Shown here piece by piece: positions 40,160-41,105 of a stretch of 41,105 nucleotides of DNA (positions within the stretch are counted from its first letter, which is position 1; each line of letters begins with the position of its first letter). The DNA is from Methanomassiliicoccaceae archaeon UBA71 (lineage in GTDB: Archaea; Thermoplasmatota; Thermoplasmata; Methanomassiliicoccales; Methanomethylophilaceae). The stretch covers positions 1 through 41,105 of the forward strand of contig DARO01000010.1 of NCBI GenBank assembly GCA_002504405.1. Direction: 5' to 3'. The notes beneath the pieces are model-generated. The model was given only the letters and a program-made list of their open reading frames with translations, did no database searches and had not been told where the DNA came from. A program made the position numbers and the translations under genes.

Positions 40160-40795
40160 ATGGCTGCACACGATGTCACCCCCAACCGTTCGGTCCTTCT
40201 GGACCTGAAGAGGAAGATCAAGCTGACCCAGAGCGGTTACAAGATCCTCAAGATGAAGAGGGACGGCCTCATCATCGAGTTCTTCGAGGTCCTCGAGAAG
40301 GCAAGGAAGATGCGTGAAGGAGTATCCTCCGACTACGAGTCGGCAATGGAGAAGATCACCATCGCCCGTGCGGTCGAGGGAGAGATCGCCGTGAAGAGCG
40401 CGGCATACGCCCTGAAGGCAGACCCGCAGGTGAAGCTCGGAAGCAAATCCATCATGGGTATGATGGTCCCCAAGGTGGAGGCCGACAAGATCCACACCAA
40501 GATGACCGAGAAGGGTTACGGTGTGATCTCGACCTCCGCCTACATCGAGGAGGCAGCCGCGGCGTTCGAGAAGCTTCTCGACACGCTGGTCCGTGCCGCC
40601 GAGGTGGAGACCACCATGAAAAAGCTTCTGGATGAGATCGAGAAGACCAAGAGGCGTGTCAACGCATTGGAGTTCAAGATCATCCCCGAGCTTAAAGAGG
40701 CAGAGAGGTTCGTCAAGTTCCGTCTCGAGGAGATGGACAGGGAGAACACCACCCGCCTCAAGCACCTGAAGAGCAAAGGAGCCGCGGAAGAGTGA
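40160..40795 (+). CDS. ahaD: A-type ATP synthase subunit D (central shaft)
   Basis: 211 aa from MAAHDVTPNRSVLLDLKRKIKLTQSGYKILKMKRDGL. The ATG follows SD-like AAGTGAT by 5 nt; a GTG at 40151 is the alternative. Two long antiparallel helices form the rotating shaft (1-80 and about 120-205). Last classical gene of the operon. Its stop overlaps the GTG of the 48-aa gene. Confidence 0.93.
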   Translation: MAAHDVTPNRSVLLDLKRKIKLTQSGYKILKMKRDGLIIEFFEVLEKARKMREGVSSDYESAMEKITIARAVEGEIAVKSAAYALKADPQVKLGSKSIMGMMVPKVEADKIHTKMTEKGYGVISTSAYIEEAAAAFEKLLDTLVRAAEVETTMKKLLDEIEKTKRRVNALEFKIIPELKEAERFVKFRLEEMDRENTTRLKHLKSKGAAEE

Positions 40796-40938
40796 AATCC
40801 ATCGAAGACCGTCTGGAGGAGATAAAGAACGACCCGGTCAAACTGAAGCGGGCGTTCACGTTCATCTGGGTAGCGGCCTATTCGATGTTGATGCTCGGCG
40901 CCTTTACGATCATCTGGGTGCTGTATCAGGGACAATAA
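40792..40938 (+). CDS. 48-aa membrane protein at the end of the ATP synthase operon
   Basis: A GTG start overlaps the ahaD TGA as GTGA. The N-terminal 20 residues are charged (KSIEDRLEEIKNDPVKLKR), followed by one hydrophobic segment (about 21-45, AFTFIWVAAYSMLMLGAFTI). It is likely a single-span protein with a cytoplasmic N-terminal helix. The tight coupling suggests a role with the ATP synthase, such as assembly, but the family is not recognised. Confidence 0.6.
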   Translation: MKSIEDRLEEIKNDPVKLKRAFTFIWVAAYSMLMLGAFTIIWVLYQGQ

Positions 40939-40954
40939 ACGATTTCGTTAAAAG

Positions 40955-41004
40955 TGGCCTCTTGCTTCGTTTGAAGTAACGAAAACAAAAGAGGCAAGAG
41001 GCCA
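40955..41004 (+). repeat. Perfect inverted repeat before the second IS110 gene (left-end or bridge-RNA candidate)
   Basis: GGCCTCTTGC (40956-40965) pairs with GCAAGAGGCC (40994-41003), extended one pair by T/A. An inner dyad TTCGTT/AACGAA (40967-40972 and 40979-40984) lies in the loop. The right arm directly abuts the ATG at 41004 and contains the only SD-like bases, so the folded RNA would block translation. It belongs to the non-coding left end of the element. Confidence 0.6.
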
Positions 41005-41105
41005 TGCACTTCATTGGAATAGACCTACATAAGCGCATCTTCACGGTGTGCGTTCTGGACGACAGCGAGAAGGTCGTCGATGAGATGATCGACGTCCCGA
41101 CCGAC
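41004..41105 (+). CDS. IS110-family transposase, 5' part (cut by the window end)
   Basis: Thirty-four codons are visible: MHFIGIDLHKRIFTVCVLDD and on. The GIDLHK start with its catalytic Asp at residue 7 is the IS110 DEDD N-terminus. It differs from the first transposase (GLDVHKDN) well beyond what copies of one element would show. The rest is outside the window. Confidence 0.82.
   Translation, partial: MHFIGIDLHKRIFTVCVLDDSEKVVDEMIDVPTD

Noticed and set aside
38787..40169. 460-codon open frame opposite ahaB
   Set aside because: Mirror of a highly conserved ATP synthase gene; the product is low-complexity Gly/Asp/Val/Leu with no domain.
1..41105. CRISPR arrays, rRNA genes, inteins or integrated phage
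   Set aside because: No regularly spaced repeats, no rRNA sequence, no intein in ahaA, mcm or other usual hosts, and no phage structural genes were seen.

Overview
The window is chromosomal DNA of a methanogen-lineage archaeon, most likely of the order Methanomassiliicoccales (class Thermoplasmata). This assignment rests on gene content and protein character; no marker phylogeny was run. Archaeal markers are an A-type ATP synthase operon, PriS, MCM, Cdc6/Orc1, NMD3, TiaS, Tsr3, eL20 (LX), prefoldin alpha and an ER-type signal peptidase. GC content is high, many promoters look leaderless (TATA box about 25-28 bp before the start codon), and UAG stops are almost absent (one in about 40 genes). 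The last point fits a lineage that decodes UAG as pyrrolysine.

Layout. An IS110 transposase gene opens the window (45-1079), followed by a structured non-coding flank and tRNA-Thr(CGT). Next come a duplicated winged-helix regulator broken by a frameshift (1468-2978), a divergent base-excision-repair pair (endonuclease IV and OGG), a COG2522 regulator and a giant Lhr-type helicase (5149-10515). A surface protein gene converges on the two-subunit fumarase. A compact minus-strand cluster then carries NMD3, DUF424, MCM and a small wHTH-like protein, followed by Tsr3 coupled to a phosphatase-like protein that has lost its active site. From 17.9 to 25.1 kb lie an HPS-RraA fusion, HtpX, an MBL-fold pseudoenzyme overlapping a TatD-like hydrolase, PriS, and the eL20-prefoldin alpha-FtsY operon. 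An M20 peptidase, a bacterial-type thiolase and TiaS follow.

The probable replication origin is at 29.4-31.0 kb. The cdc6/orc1 gene is flanked by two perfect 28-bp inverted copies of an origin-recognition-box-like element, each with a TTCCAGTGGAA dyad and a G-string. A 26-aa membrane protein gene missing from ordinary ORF lists lies just left of cdc6. A signal peptidase and a dCMP deaminase gene diverge to the right. The window ends with the complete A1AO ATP synthase operon (H-I-K-E-C-F-A-B-D). A translationally coupled 48-aa membrane protein closes the operon, and after it comes the start of a second, different IS110 element whose start codon abuts a perfect 10-bp inverted repeat.

Functionally the window combines replication initiation and elongation (Cdc6, MCM, PriS), repair (EndoIV, OGG, Lhr), ribosome and tRNA maturation (NMD3, Tsr3, TiaS), protein targeting and quality control (FtsY, signal peptidase, HtpX, prefoldin) and energy conservation (ATP synthase). 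The least explained items are the origin architecture, two pseudoenzymes (LMW-PTP-like and MBL-like), two very small membrane proteins, the frameshifted regulator and the structured non-coding ends of the two IS110 elements.
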